64,000 nucleotides of DNA from an uncultured Acidimicrobiaceae bacterium (GCA_903873395.1 CAIQOJ010000105.1:1-64000); one strand, 5' to 3'. Shown: positions 17,622 to 26,704, numbered from the stretch's first letter. Notes: generated from the letters alone by a model not told the origin. Made by a program: numbers and translations.

Positions 17622-18508
17622 GCACGCCCCCCGACTCCGGGGGGCAAGACCAGGCATCGGTGCGATGGCGCCTCCGCCTGGCCTATGACGGCTCCGGCTT
17701 CCGAGGCTTTGCTGCCCAAGAGGGTGTACCCACCGTGGCGGGATCCCTTGCCGAAGCAATCGGTCGGGTGGCCCGGACCGAAGTCACCCTGACGTGCGCC
17801 GGGCGGACCGATGCTGGGGTGCATGCCCTCGACCAAGTCGTCCACGTCGACCTGCCTGCGGAGCGTTCAGCAGCGCTGGATCCCGCGGCGTTGATCAAGT
17901 CCCTCAATAGTCAATTGGCGCCGTCCATCGTCGTGCGCGAGGCAGACGTCGCTCCGGCTGGGTTCGATGCTCGCCACTCGGCCACCGCACGTCGCTACCG
18001 GTATCTCGTCTTGAACGCTCCGGTGCCCGATCCGCTGCTGGCCAGCCTGGTGTGGCACGTGGCTGAGCCACTCGACGACCGGGCCATGTCGGCCGCTGCC
18101 GATGCCTTGTTGGGCGAACATGACTTCCGTTCGTTCTGTCGTCGGGTTCCCGGCACCGGTCCGGAGGACCCCATCACTCGGCGGGTGATCGATGCTCGCT
18201 GGACTCGCCTCGACGGTCGACCGACCCACGCCCGCACGGCAGGCACCTCTCGGATCCTCGACGACAGCGTGGGAAAGGACCTCGGTCCGGCACTGGCTCC
18301 AGCGGTGGGCTTCTTGTTGGCCTTCGAGATCGAAGCCAACGCCTTCTGTCACCAGATGGTCCGGTCGCTGGTGGGCACGCTGGTCGATGTTGGACGAGGA
18401 CGCAAGCGCCCATCGGACATGCTCGACGTGCTGGATTCAGCGGACCGAGCTCAGGCGGGACAGCCCGCACCTCCGCAGGGTCTCACCCTGATGACCGTGC
18501 GCTACTGA
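17618..18508 (+). CDS. truA: tRNA pseudouridine(38-40) synthase TruA
   Basis: TruA makes pseudouridine at positions 38-40 of the tRNA anticodon arm. The catalytic Asp is in [27 protein letters not shown] and [22 protein letters not shown] are conserved. At 296 residues it carries a longish insert around 210-230 ([14 protein letters not shown]). The GTG start overlaps rplQ by four bases; the alternative is a later start after the hairpin, but none is well placed. Confidence 0.96.
   Translation: MSTPPDSGGQDQASVRWRLRLAYDGSGFRGFAAQEGVPTVAGSLAEAIGRVARTEVTLTCAGRTDAGVHALDQVVHVDLPAERSAALDPAALIKSLNSQLAPSIVVREADVAPAGFDARHSATARRYRYLVLNAPVPDPLLASLVWHVAEPLDDRAMSAAADALLGEHDFRSFCRRVPGTGPEDPITRRVIDARWTRLDGRPTHARTAGTSRILDDSVGKDLGPALAPAVGFLLAFEIEANAFCHQMVRSLVGTLVDVGRGRKRPSDMLDVLDSADRAQAGQPAPPQGLTLMTVRY
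17626..17645 (+). terminator. 8-bp GC hairpin at the rplQ/truA junction
   Basis: GCCCCCCG (17626-17633) pairs perfectly with CGGGGGGC (17638-17645) around ACTC. It lies just after the rplQ stop and inside the first codons of truA. It may attenuate alpha-operon transcription or limit truA translation. There is no T-run. Confidence 0.5.
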
Positions 18509-18573
18509 ACAGGGGATGATGCTGTCTCTGCCAGGCTGCTGGCGCCCGGTGAATATGAGGATCTGAGTCCGGC

Positions 18574-18603
18574 TTGCTCCACCCAGGTCTGGCGACCTAG
18601 CAT
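18574..18603 (+). promoter_or_regulatory. Candidate promoter of rplM-rpsI
   Basis: TTGCTC (18574-18579) and TAGCAT (18598-18603) are 18 bases apart in the 228-base gap after truA. The implied leader of about 125 bases has paired segments, including TGGTCC/GGACCA and the palindrome GTTGGCCAAC. L13 leaders are known in some Firmicutes, so an autoregulatory leader is possible but unproven. Confidence 0.45.
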
Positions 18604-18736
18604 GGGAGGTCTTCGGGTTGGCCCCGAGGGTGCTCCGTAGCGGCTGGTCCGTTCTCGCAGGACCACCGTTGGCCAACCGCCCCGGGTAGTCCGCCATGCG
18701 GTGACCCGGACACCGAATCGAACCTAAGGATCTTCG

Positions 18737-19204
18737 TTGCGCACGTATACCCCCAAGCCCGCTGACATCACCCGGACGTGGCACGTCGTTGATGCCGACG
18801 GCCTGATCCTCGGACGCCTGGCCACCGAGGTGGCGGCCATCTTGCGTGGGAAGCACAAGCCGACGTTCGCCCCCAATGTCGACATGGGCGATCACGTCAT
18901 CGTGATCAACGCCGACAAGATCGTGCTGAGTTCAGGCAAGGCCGAATCCAAGATGTCCTACCGCCACAGTGGCTACCCCGGCGGTCTGACGGCGACCAGC
19001 TACGCCGACCTCTTGGTCGACCGTGCCGACAACGTCGTGCGGGACGCCATCCGGGGCATGCTGCCCAAGAACCGACTTGGCCGCCAGATGGCTACCAAGC
19101 TCAAGGTCTACCGTGGTGCCGAGCATCCCCACAGCGCCCAGGCGCCGACCCCGCTCGATCTCCCTGATGCCCGACGTACGGCGTCCACCCGAAGCGGCTC
19201 TTGA
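18737..19204 (+). CDS. rplM: 50S ribosomal protein L13 with TTG start
   Basis: L13 is an early 50S assembly protein. TTG at 18737, with AAGGA upstream, gives [22 protein letters not shown], the usual opening. Conserved blocks are [29 protein letters not shown] (about 36-64) and [22 protein letters not shown]. At 155 residues it is slightly longer than 147, with a Ser/Thr/Arg tail. Confidence 0.97.
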   Translation: MRTYTPKPADITRTWHVVDADGLILGRLATEVAAILRGKHKPTFAPNVDMGDHVIVINADKIVLSSGKAESKMSYRHSGYPGGLTATSYADLLVDRADNVVRDAIRGMLPKNRLGRQMATKLKVYRGAEHPHSAQAPTPLDLPDARRTASTRSGS

Positions 19205-19260
19205 GCACGCCTCCGAACTGACCCTTCTCCGACCACACCAACGAACTCGAGGATCCCAAC

Positions 19261-19659
19261 GTGGCCACTGCCCCTCCACTCTGCCAGACCACCGGCCGCC
19301 GCAAGCAGGCCGTCGCCCGCGTGCGCTTCCGTCCGGGGTCTGGTGCCATCACCTGTAACGGCCACACCTTTGAGGAGTACTTCACCTCGGCCACTCACCG
19401 GATGATCGTGACCGAGCCCCTGCGCCTGACCGAGACAGCCGAGTCGTGGGACATCGATGTCACCATCGATGGCGGCGGCGTCTCCGGCCAGGCCGGAGCC
19501 TTCCGTCTCGGCATCGCTCGGGCCCTGTGCGAACTCGACCCTGAGCTGCGCGGTGCGCTCAAGAAGGCCGGATTCCTGACCCGGGATGCTCGGGAGAAGG
19601 AGTCCAAGAAGTACGGCCTGAAGAAGGCCCGCAAGGCTCCGCAGTACTCCAAGCGGTAG
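19261..19659 (+). CDS. rpsI: 30S ribosomal protein S9
   Basis: The C-terminal tail of S9 contacts P-site tRNA. The sequence has [38 protein letters not shown] and the ending [24 protein letters not shown], all typical. GTG at 19261 gives 132 residues. It pairs with rplM as in nearly all bacteria. Confidence 0.98.
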   Translation: MATAPPLCQTTGRRKQAVARVRFRPGSGAITCNGHTFEEYFTSATHRMIVTEPLRLTETAESWDIDVTIDGGGVSGQAGAFRLGIARALCELDPELRGALKKAGFLTRDAREKESKKYGLKKARKAPQYSKR

Positions 19660-19663
19660 TCCT

Positions 19664-21067
19664 GTGGCCCGAACCCGGTTCGGTACCGACGGGGTCCGGG
19701 GTACGGCCAACACCGAGCTCACCCCTGAGCTGATCTTGGCCCTCGGTCGGGCCGTTGCCCGAACCATCACGGCTACCTCGTTTCTCATCGGTCGTGACAC
19801 CCGCAAGTCGGGACCCATGCTGCAGGCCGCGCTCAGTGCCGGACTGACCAGCGAGGGGGCTGACGTCGTCGATGTTGGAGTACTGCCCACGCCCGCGCTG
19901 GCCTGGCTGTCTGCTCGTCGCGATCTACCCGCCGTCGTCATCAGTGCATCCCACAACCCCTTTGCCGACAACGGCATCAAGTTGTTCGGTGCCGGCGGGG
20001 TCAAGCTGTCCGAGCAGATCGAACAAGACATCGAAGAGGAACTCGACCGAATCCTGGACCCGATGGCCAAGGGCCCTCGGAGCCTGGAAGGCCACGGTGT
20101 GGGCACCGTTCGTAGCGAACCAGGCCTCGGCGAGCCCTATGTCGACTACCTGGTCGGGATCCTCGACGGACGCACGCTGGACGGCCTGCACGTGGTGGTG
20201 GACAGTGCCAACGGGAGCGCGTCGGATGTTGCCGGCGATGTCTTCCGACGCCTGGGGGCCGAGGTGGACGTCATCGGTGACGAACCTGACGGCACGAATA
20301 TCAATGCGGGATGCGGTTCGACGTCCACCGAGCTCTTGGCCAATGCAGTGGTCGAGCACGGTGCCCACCTGGGACTGGCTCTCGACGGCGATGCTGATCG
20401 CCTGCTCGCTGTGGATTCGACCGGTCGCCTGGTCGACGGCGACGCTCTACTCGCCCTGTTCGCCCGTGATCTGGCCGAGCGGGGACAACTGGCCGGCAAC
20501 ACGGTGGTCGTCACGGTCATGTCGAACCTCGGCTTCCGGCTCGCCATGGAGGGGCTCGGCATCCACGTGGAGGAGACGTCGGTAGGCGATCGCCACGTAC
20601 TGGCCGCACTCGACCAAGAAGGTCTGACCCTCGGCGGCGAGCAGTCCGGCCACATCATCTTTCGGCGGCTGGCCACTACGGGAGATGGCCTGTTGACGGG
20701 CTTGGTCCTGGCCGATCTCCTGGCCCGCAGCGGATCGAGCCTTACCGAGCTCCTCGACGGACTGGTCACGCCGGTGCCGCAGACCCTGGTCAACGTGCCC
20801 GGGGTGGATACGTCGTTGCTCGAGGAGCTCGATGCCGTCCAGGCGGCCATCGCCGAAGAGGCGGAGGCGTTGGGGGAGACCGGCCGAGTCTTGGTTCGGG
20901 CCAGTGGCACCGAACCGGTGGTCCGAGTCATGGTTGAGTGCACAGAGCCCGGAGCCGCCGAAGCCGTGGCTTCACGCCTGTCCACGCTCATCGCCCATGA
21001 GTTGACCTTGGCTGCCGTCACCAGGGACCAGGCCGCAGCTGAGGCTGCCGAGATCGAACAGGCCTAG
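19664..21067 (+). CDS. glmM: Phosphoglucosamine mutase
   Basis: GlmM converts glucosamine-6-phosphate to glucosamine-1-phosphate for UDP-GlcNAc and peptidoglycan. The phosphoserine loop is ISASHNPFADNGIK (Ser near 96), the metal loop is ALDGDADRLLAVD, and the phosphate-binding motif is RASGTEPVVRVMVE near the C terminus. The length of 467 is slightly over the 445 norm because of an Ala/Glu tail. GTG at 19664 is four bases after rpsI. glmS follows, making a pathway pair. Confidence 0.97.
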   Translation: MARTRFGTDGVRGTANTELTPELILALGRAVARTITATSFLIGRDTRKSGPMLQAALSAGLTSEGADVVDVGVLPTPALAWLSARRDLPAVVISASHNPFADNGIKLFGAGGVKLSEQIEQDIEEELDRILDPMAKGPRSLEGHGVGTVRSEPGLGEPYVDYLVGILDGRTLDGLHVVVDSANGSASDVAGDVFRRLGAEVDVIGDEPDGTNINAGCGSTSTELLANAVVEHGAHLGLALDGDADRLLAVDSTGRLVDGDALLALFARDLAERGQLAGNTVVVTVMSNLGFRLAMEGLGIHVEETSVGDRHVLAALDQEGLTLGGEQSGHIIFRRLATTGDGLLTGLVLADLLARSGSSLTELLDGLVTPVPQTLVNVPGVDTSLLEELDAVQAAIAEEAEALGETGRVLVRASGTEPVVRVMVECTEPGAAEAVASRLSTLIAHELTLAAVTRDQAAAEAAEIEQA

Positions 21068-21112
21068 ATCCACGTCCGAACGGTGCGCCATCAGCCCGAG
21101 GCTGGGAACCGA

Positions 21113-21160
21113 TCAGATGCACCACTGGTCAGATGCACCACTGGTCAGAGACACCACTGG
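21113..21160 (+). repeat. Three 16-bp tandem repeats between glmM and glmS
   Basis: TCAGATGCACCACTGG occurs at 21113-21128 and 21129-21144. A variant, TCAGAGACACCACTGG, occurs at 21145-21160. They lie 45 bases after glmM in a 210-base noncoding gap. The gap also has the inverted repeat GGAGGG/CCCTCC (21244-21259) just before the glmS -10. Confidence 0.95.
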
Positions 21161-21263
21161 CGGTGGTTGGTGGCTTGGCGCTGATCTGGTGAGGCGTCCG
21201 ACCACGATGGCGCCTGCGTTCACCACGACGGACACGTCCTATCGGAGGGGTGGCCCTCCCAAG

Positions 21264-21269
21264 TAGGTT
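21264..21269 (+). promoter_or_regulatory. Leaderless-type -10 for glmS
   Basis: TAGGTT ends eight bases before the glmS ATG, so the transcript would start at or next to the start codon. A GGAGGGGTGGCCCTCC inverted repeat at 21244-21259 lies directly upstream and could be an operator. Confidence 0.45.
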
Positions 21270-21277
21270 GGTCACCC

Positions 21278-23155
21278 ATGTGCGGCATCATCGGCATCAC
21301 CTGCGGCAGCGAACCACGAGAGTCGAGTCATGGAGTGCTCGACGTCCTCGTGGAGGGCCTGGCCCGTCTCGAGTACCGGGGATACGACTCTGCCGGCCTG
21401 GCTGTGGTCGGAGCCGATCCAGCGGCACCGCTGTGGCGAGTGCGGGCTGCTGACGGGACCCACTCGCTCGATGTCGTGGCCAAGCGGGCGGACGAGGCAC
21501 CCACTGAAGCGACGGCAGGAATCGGACACACCCGGTGGGCCACCCATGGACGCCCGAACGAGGGCAACGCCCACCCCCACGCCGACTGCACCGGCCGCAT
21601 CGCCTTGGTGCACAACGGCATCATCGAGAACCACGTCGAGTTGGCCGACGAGCTGATCGCCGATGGCCACACCATGGCGTCGGAGACCGACACCGAGGTG
21701 CTGGCTCACCTGATCGAAGCGAATTTGGCCGCTGATCCGTCTCGCACCCTGGCCGATGCTGTCCGTGCCTCGCTTCCCCGGGTGCGAGGCGCCTTCGCCC
21801 TGGCCGTCATCCATGCGGCGGAACCGGGTGTGATCGTGGCGGCGCGCCGGGTATCACCACTGATCATGGGGATCGCTGACGGTGCGGCATTCTTGGCCTC
21901 GGACATCCCAGCCATCTTGGGTCTGACCCACGACTTCTTCGTTCTTGACGACGACCGGGTGGCCGAGCTCCGGCCGGGTTCGATCTCGGTCACCACTCTC
22001 GATGGAACGGCCGCCGAACCGAAACCGCTCCATGTCGATTGGGACCTCGATGCCGCCCGCAAGGACGGCTACGACGACTTCATGGACAAAGAGATCCACG
22101 AGCAGCCCACTGCGGTGGCTGACACGCTGCGGGACCGGGTACTCCCTGACGGGACCCTGGTACTCGACGAAGTCCGCATCACCAACGATGAACTGGCCGC
22201 CATCGACAACGTCTTCGTGGTTGCCTGCGGATCGAGTTTTCACGCCGGACTCATGGCCAAGTACGCCATCGAGCGCTGGGCCCGCCTGCCCGTGCAGGTC
22301 GACATCGCCTCGGAGTTTCGCTACCGAGACCCAGTCCTCGACAGCCGCACCCTGGTCATCGGGGTCAGCCAGTCCGGCGAGACGGTCGATACGTTCCAAG
22401 CCATCGTCGAGGCCAAGCGACTCGGGGCCAAGGTGCTGGTCATCTCCAATGTGGTCGACTCTTCGATGGCCCGTGAAGCCGATGCCGTGCTCTATACCCG
22501 TGCCGGTCCCGAGATCGGTGTGGCCGCCACCAAGACCCATGTGGCCCAGATCACCGCCCTCGAGATCCTGGCCCTCTATCTGGCCCAGGCCCGAGAGACC
22601 CTGTCGCCGACTGAAGCCCGGGATCTCCTCAGCGCCATGGGTGCACTGCCTGGCAAGGTGGCCGATGCCGTGGCCAGAGCCGGAGCCGTCCACACTGTCG
22701 CCGAGGCCTATCGCGATGCCTCGGCCTTCATCTTCTTGGGACGTCACGTGGGCTATCCGGTGGCCCTCGAGGGAGCCCTCAAGCTCAAGGAGATCTCCTA
22801 TCTCCGGGCCGAGGGCTTTCCTGCCGGCGAACTCAAGCACGGGCCCATCGCATTGATTGAACCGGGAACGGTGGTCGTCGGTGTGGCCACCCGCACGCCG
22901 GTGTGGGAGAAGATGATCTCCAACGTCGCCGAGGTGAAGAGCCGTGGCGCCTCGGTGATCGTGGTGGCCGATGACGGCGATGACGAGACGGCTCGCCATG
23001 CCGATGCCGTCTTGTGGGTGCCGGCCACCGAACCGCTGTTCTCCCCGTTGGTCGATGTCGTGCCGTTGCAGCAGTTCGCCCATTCGATGGCCCGACTCCA
23101 CGGCCTTGACGTAGATCGTCCTCGCAATCTGGCCAAGACGGTCACTGTCGAGTGA
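21278..23155 (+). CDS. glmS: Glutamine-fructose-6-phosphate aminotransferase (isomerizing)
   Basis: GlmS makes glucosamine-6-phosphate from fructose-6-phosphate and glutamine. The N-terminal nucleophile is Cys2 in MCGIIGI; GATase motifs are YRGYDSAGLAV and GHTRWATHGRPNEGNAHPH. Two SIS sugar-binding domains follow, with ACGSSFHAGLMAKY and SQSGETVDTFQAI in the first and LKLKEISYLRAEGFPAGELKHGP in the second. The ending LDVDRPRNLAKTVTVE is canonical. The length of 625 is normal. Confidence 0.98.
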   Translation: MCGIIGITCGSEPRESSHGVLDVLVEGLARLEYRGYDSAGLAVVGADPAAPLWRVRAADGTHSLDVVAKRADEAPTEATAGIGHTRWATHGRPNEGNAHPHADCTGRIALVHNGIIENHVELADELIADGHTMASETDTEVLAHLIEANLAADPSRTLADAVRASLPRVRGAFALAVIHAAEPGVIVAARRVSPLIMGIADGAAFLASDIPAILGLTHDFFVLDDDRVAELRPGSISVTTLDGTAAEPKPLHVDWDLDAARKDGYDDFMDKEIHEQPTAVADTLRDRVLPDGTLVLDEVRITNDELAAIDNVFVVACGSSFHAGLMAKYAIERWARLPVQVDIASEFRYRDPVLDSRTLVIGVSQSGETVDTFQAIVEAKRLGAKVLVISNVVDSSMAREADAVLYTRAGPEIGVAATKTHVAQITALEILALYLAQARETLSPTEARDLLSAMGALPGKVADAVARAGAVHTVAEAYRDASAFIFLGRHVGYPVALEGALKLKEISYLRAEGFPAGELKHGPIALIEPGTVVVGVATRTPVWEKMISNVAEVKSRGASVIVVADDGDDETARHADAVLWVPATEPLFSPLVDVVPLQQFAHSMARLHGLDVDRPRNLAKTVTVE

Positions 23156-23706
23156 GCGACACCGGGCCCGACGCCTCGGTGGACGGCGGGCCTGCAGCGC
23201 TCGAAGCGGCCTTGCTGGCCGGCCTGGTCGAGACGGTGGCATCGTCGCCGGGCCCGATGCGTGGCATCGGTGTCGGTGATGCCGGATTCGGTGATCCCGG
23301 AGTCGGTGTTGCCGGGGTCCGCGGCGTCGGGATCGACGTTGTCGACCTGGCTCGGTTCCGTGCGGTCCTGGATCGGAGACCGGGCTTGGTCTCGCGCCTG
23401 TTCACCCCAGCCGAACAGACCTACGCCAACCTTGTTCCCGATCCGGTGCCCCGTCTGGCCACCCGATTCGCAGCTAAGGAGGCCACGATGAAGGCGCTCG
23501 GGGTCGGGCTCGGGGCGTTCGGCTTCCACGACGCGGCGGTGGTCCGAGACGGTCGTGACGCGCCGACCCTGGTGGTCACCGGAGCTGCTGCTTCGTTGGC
23601 CGAAGTGGCAGGCGTGGGCGGGTGGCACCTGGCCCTCACCCACTCCGATCTGGTGGCTGCCGCTGTGGTGGTGGCCGTGGTGCGACCTACGGCCGTCTGG
23701 CTCTAG
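23152..23706 (+). CDS. acpS: Holo-[acyl-carrier-protein] synthase with N-terminal extension
   Basis: AcpS transfers 4'-phosphopantetheine from CoA to ACP. The core begins at GVGIDVVDLARFRAVL (about residue 58). The second motif is TRFAAKEATMKALGVG, with the metal-binding Glu. The core is about 125 residues, as normal. From the GTG at 23152 (GTGA overlap with glmS) there are about 58 extra residues; half of these are Gly/Val/Asp repeats (GIGVGDAGFGDPGVGVAGV). ATG at 23257 is an alternative start. The glmS-acpS-nnr order occurs in other actinobacteria. Confidence 0.9.
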   Translation: MSDTGPDASVDGGPAALEAALLAGLVETVASSPGPMRGIGVGDAGFGDPGVGVAGVRGVGIDVVDLARFRAVLDRRPGLVSRLFTPAEQTYANLVPDPVPRLATRFAAKEATMKALGVGLGAFGFHDAAVVRDGRDAPTLVVTGAAASLAEVAGVGGWHLALTHSDLVAAAVVVAVVRPTAVWL

Positions 23707-23726
23707 CCGGGCTGGCGCGAGCGCTC

Positions 23727-23732
23727 TAGCGT
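23727..23732 (+). promoter_or_regulatory. Leaderless-type -10 for nnr
   Basis: TAGCGT ends seven bases before the ATG at 23740. No ribosome site lies between, which suits a leaderless transcript. Confidence 0.4.
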
Positions 23733-23739
23733 CACCTGC

Positions 23740-25104
23740 ATGCGACCGGTCCTGACCACGGCAGAGATGGCTGACGTCGATGCCCGGGCACTCGAGACAA
23801 CGATGCTCGACGTCCTGGTGGAGCGGGCAGGCACTGCGGTGGCTCTGGCCGCCGTCGATCTGATGGGTGGCTCCTACGGACGTCGGGTGGTGGCCATCTG
23901 CGGCAAGGGCAACAACGGAGCAGACGGGCGGGTGGCGGCCCGCCGGCTCGAGGCACGCGGGGCCAAGGTGATGGTGGTGCCGGCAGGGTCACCGGACCCC
24001 ATCGGCAAGCAGGGGCTGCAGATCGACCTGGTCATCGACGCCGCCTACGGCACTGGGTTTCGAGGCACCTACGAGGCGCCCCCGGTGGCGTCGGGAGTTC
24101 CGGTGCTAGCCGTGGACATACCCTCAGGAGTAGCGGGAGACACCGGTGTGGCGCAGGGTCGACCACTGGCCGCGGTGCGGACGGTCACGTTCGTGGCGGC
24201 TAAGCCCGGACTGCTCATGGGGGATGGCGCCCGCCTCGCCGGTGACGTCGTCGTGGTCGATATCGGCCTCAACGGCAAGGGATCGTCGATCGGCTGGATG
24301 GAGGATGCAGATATCGCTGCGCTGTTGCCACCCCGGCCGGTGGATGGGCACAAGTGGTCGGCTGCCGTGCTTGTCGTGGCTGGTTCGCCAGGGATGACCG
24401 GGGCAGCTCAGTTATGCGCTCGCTCGGCCTTTCGGGCTGGGTCTGGCATGGTGAGGCTCGGGGTACCTGGTGGGGCCCTGGGCGACCTGGATGCCGGGGA
24501 GGCGGTCGGCGTGGCCTTGGCTGACGTGGGTTGGGCGGATGCCGCGCTCGAGGCGGCCGAGAGGTGTCGGGCGTTGGTGGTGGGGCCCGGCCTGGGTCGG
24601 GCCGAACACACGGGTGACGACGTTCGGCGTCTGCTGGCTGCCGCCAAGGTGCCGGTCGTGGTCGATGCTGATGGACTGGCTGGGCTCGGCCGGGTTGATC
24701 GGATGCCGATATCGCTGGAAGCGCCGGTGGTCCTTACGCCACACGACGGCGAGTACGCAGCGTTGCTCGGGGAGCCTCCTGGGCCCGACCGCGTTGAGGC
24801 GGCACGTCGGCTGGCCACCGCCACCGGGTGTATCGCCTTGGTCAAGGGGTCCACCACTGCAGTGGCTGATCCGTCGGGCCGGGTGTTGGTGGCTACTGAA
24901 GGGACTCCGGCCCTGGCCACGGCCGGGTCAGGTGACGTGCTGTCCGGGGTGATCGCCGCCTTCTTGGCCCGGGGCATGCCCCCGCTCGAAGCCGCAGCAC
25001 TGGCCGCTCACGTGCACGGCCGGGCTGGCCAGCTGGGGCCTCGGTCCGGCACGGTGGCTGGTGACCTACCGATGTTGGTGGCCCAGGTACTTGACGAGCG
25101 ATAG
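23740..25104 (+). CDS. nnr: Bifunctional NAD(P)HX epimerase/dehydratase
   Basis: This enzyme repairs hydrated NAD(P)H. The N-terminal YjeF_N domain (about 1-205) has ICGKGNNGADGRVAARRL and the catalytic-site region DLVIDAAYGTGFRG. The C-terminal YjeF/carbohydrate-kinase domain shows KWSAAVLVVAGSPGMTGAA, VVGPGLGR, VLTPHDGEYAALLG and the ATP/ADP site ATAGSGDVLSGVIAAFLARG. The total of 454 residues is slightly short of 490-500 but includes both domains. Confidence 0.95.
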   Translation: MRPVLTTAEMADVDARALETTMLDVLVERAGTAVALAAVDLMGGSYGRRVVAICGKGNNGADGRVAARRLEARGAKVMVVPAGSPDPIGKQGLQIDLVIDAAYGTGFRGTYEAPPVASGVPVLAVDIPSGVAGDTGVAQGRPLAAVRTVTFVAAKPGLLMGDGARLAGDVVVVDIGLNGKGSSIGWMEDADIAALLPPRPVDGHKWSAAVLVVAGSPGMTGAAQLCARSAFRAGSGMVRLGVPGGALGDLDAGEAVGVALADVGWADAALEAAERCRALVVGPGLGRAEHTGDDVRRLLAAAKVPVVVDADGLAGLGRVDRMPISLEAPVVLTPHDGEYAALLGEPPGPDRVEAARRLATATGCIALVKGSTTAVADPSGRVLVATEGTPALATAGSGDVLSGVIAAFLARGMPPLEAAALAAHVHGRAGQLGPRSGTVAGDLPMLVAQVLDER

Positions 25105-25149
25105 GGCCACTGAACCAGAGGCCACGGAACCAGAGGCCACTGAAGCGCA
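25105..25149 (+). repeat. Three 15-bp tandem repeats after nnr
   Basis: GGCCACTGAACCAGA, GGCCACGGAACCAGA and GGCCACTGAAGCGCA run head to tail, starting at the base after the nnr stop. The 167-base gap to tsaE contains no gene. Confidence 0.92.
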
Positions 25150-25259
25150 GGCCGAGATGTGAACCACGGGCCCTCGGGGCGACGGACCACGCCGGCCTCT
25201 TCACGGGTGCCCGACCCGGTGGTCAAGGTGAGGACAGACCGAGAGTCCACAACGCCGGG

Positions 25260-25265
25260 TACCAT
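25260..25265 (+). promoter_or_regulatory. Leaderless-type -10 for tsaE
   Basis: TACCAT ends six bases before the GTG at 25272. If used, it drives the coupled tsaE-tsaB-rimI set as a leaderless message. Confidence 0.4.
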
Positions 25266-25271
25266 GCGCCG

Positions 25272-25874
25272 GTGTCCGGCTCCGATCCATTCGTGCGCTC
25301 TCACGGAAGTGCGGTCGCCTCGCAGCCATCCCAATCTTCGCAGCCAGCCCCTGCTGGTAGATCGGGCCCCGTGGTCACCTGTGTCACCCGATCGGCTGAG
25401 GCCACCAAGGAGCTCGCAGGCCAACTGGTCGTGCTCATGGTCCCCGGTGACGTGGTGCTGCTCTCGGGTGACCTGGGTGCAGGAAAGACCACCTTCTCCC
25501 AAGGGGTGGGCCGAGCGCTCGGTGTGGACGAGCCCGTGACCAGTCCGACGTTCACCCTGGTCCGCCACTATGAAGTCGAACCAGGACCTGCCGGGGTGCG
25601 GACGTTGCTTCACGCCGACATCTACCGGCTCGACCATCTTGGCGAGATTGCCGATCTCGGCCTGGGTCAGCTTGTTGAAGACGGCGGGGTGGCTCTGGTG
25701 GAATGGGGTGAAGCGGCAGAGCCGGTCCTGGGAAGCGGTGCGCTGCTTGTCTCTATCGAGGCCGATCCCGAAGACGAGGGCGTCAGGATGCTCCATCTTT
25801 CGGGCTTGGCTGGCGGTTGGAGCGACCGATGGGACCGCCTGATTGCTGCCGTGACGCCGTGGTGGTCGTCATGA
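25272..25874 (+). CDS. tsaE: tRNA t6A biosynthesis ATPase TsaE
   Basis: TsaE works with TsaB and TsaD to make threonylcarbamoyl-A37 in tRNAs that read ANN codons. The P-loop is GDLGAGKTTF (66-75). SPTFTLVRHY, HADIYRLDH and VALVEWGE are the other family motifs. At 200 residues it has a 30-residue Ser/Gln/Pro-rich N terminus and a short C-terminal extension compared with the usual 150. It overlaps tsaB by ATGA. Confidence 0.95.
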   Translation: MSGSDPFVRSHGSAVASQPSQSSQPAPAGRSGPVVTCVTRSAEATKELAGQLVVLMVPGDVVLLSGDLGAGKTTFSQGVGRALGVDEPVTSPTFTLVRHYEVEPGPAGVRTLLHADIYRLDHLGEIADLGLGQLVEDGGVALVEWGEAAEPVLGSGALLVSIEADPEDEGVRMLHLSGLAGGWSDRWDRLIAAVTPWWSS

Positions 25875-26704
25875 GATTGCTGGCCATCGAGACAGCGACC
25901 GATCTCGTCGGGTCAGCCCTTCTCTCGGACGTCCACGCTGCTGACCATCTCTCGGACGTCCACGCTGCTGACCATGCTGGGGTCCCGGCAGTGGTCGAGC
26001 GATCTCACCTTGGCGGACGGGCTCATGCAGAGCTACTTGCACCGTCCATCGAAGAAGTATGCGCACTGGCTGGTTGTCCATTGGCCGACGTCGATGCCCT
26101 AGCTGTGGACATCGGCCCAGGACTGTTCACCGGTCTGCGGGTGGGAGTGGGAACGGCCAAGGCGCTAGGTCAATCGCTCGGACTCGGCATCGTTGGCGTG
26201 ACCAGTCTCGACATTCTGGCCGCCGCCGCCTTCGAGGCAGTTGCTGCCGGCGATCGTCCTGACCGGGCCCGTCGGGTGGTGTCGGTGGTCGATGCCCGAC
26301 GCAGCGAGGTGTTTGCCGCCTCCTATGAGATGGGGGCGGCCACCGAGGATCCGGCGAACACGTGCCGCGACCAGTCCGAGCCCCTCACTCCCGACGCCTT
26401 GATTGACTGGCTCGACGAGTTGGTGGCCGAAGCCAGCCCGATCCTGGTGGTGGGGGATGGAGCGGTCCGCTACTTCGACCTACTGGCTCCACGTCGCGGC
26501 CTCGACCTCGGACTTGCCGAGTCGGTCGCCACTCCGTCACCGGCCGCGCTGGCACGGCTGGCTGCTCGACGATTGGCTGCCGGGGCTGTCGCCCAGCCGG
26601 CCGGGGATCTCGTTCCCGACTATCGCCGCCCGCCTGACGCCAAGATCAATTGGGAAGAGCGGGCCCCACAGCGGGTGGCCCGCCCTGAGGTCGACAACCC
26701 GTGA
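25871..26704 (+). CDS. tsaB: tRNA t6A biosynthesis protein TsaB with a 9-residue duplication
   Basis: TsaB is the non-catalytic ASKHA-fold partner of TsaD. The start is the ATG overlapping the tsaE stop, giving MRLLAIETATDLVG. GPGLFTGLRVGVGTAKAL is the family signature. Residues 18-26 and 27-35 are the same LSDVHAADH, from an exact 27-base duplication. The loop between the first two strands is therefore longer than usual. The length is 277 residues. It is coupled to rimI by GTGA. Confidence 0.94.
   Translation: MRLLAIETATDLVGSALLSDVHAADHLSDVHAADHAGVPAVVERSHLGGRAHAELLAPSIEEVCALAGCPLADVDALAVDIGPGLFTGLRVGVGTAKALGQSLGLGIVGVTSLDILAAAAFEAVAAGDRPDRARRVVSVVDARRSEVFAASYEMGAATEDPANTCRDQSEPLTPDALIDWLDELVAEASPILVVGDGAVRYFDLLAPRRGLDLGLAESVATPSPAALARLAARRLAAGAVAQPAGDLVPDYRRPPDAKINWEERAPQRVARPEVDNP
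25922..25975 (+). repeat. Exact 27-bp tandem duplication inside tsaB
   Basis: The 27-base unit at 25922-25948 is repeated without change at 25949-25975. Perfect identity, including third positions, points to a recent slippage or duplication event that kept the frame. Confidence 0.97.
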
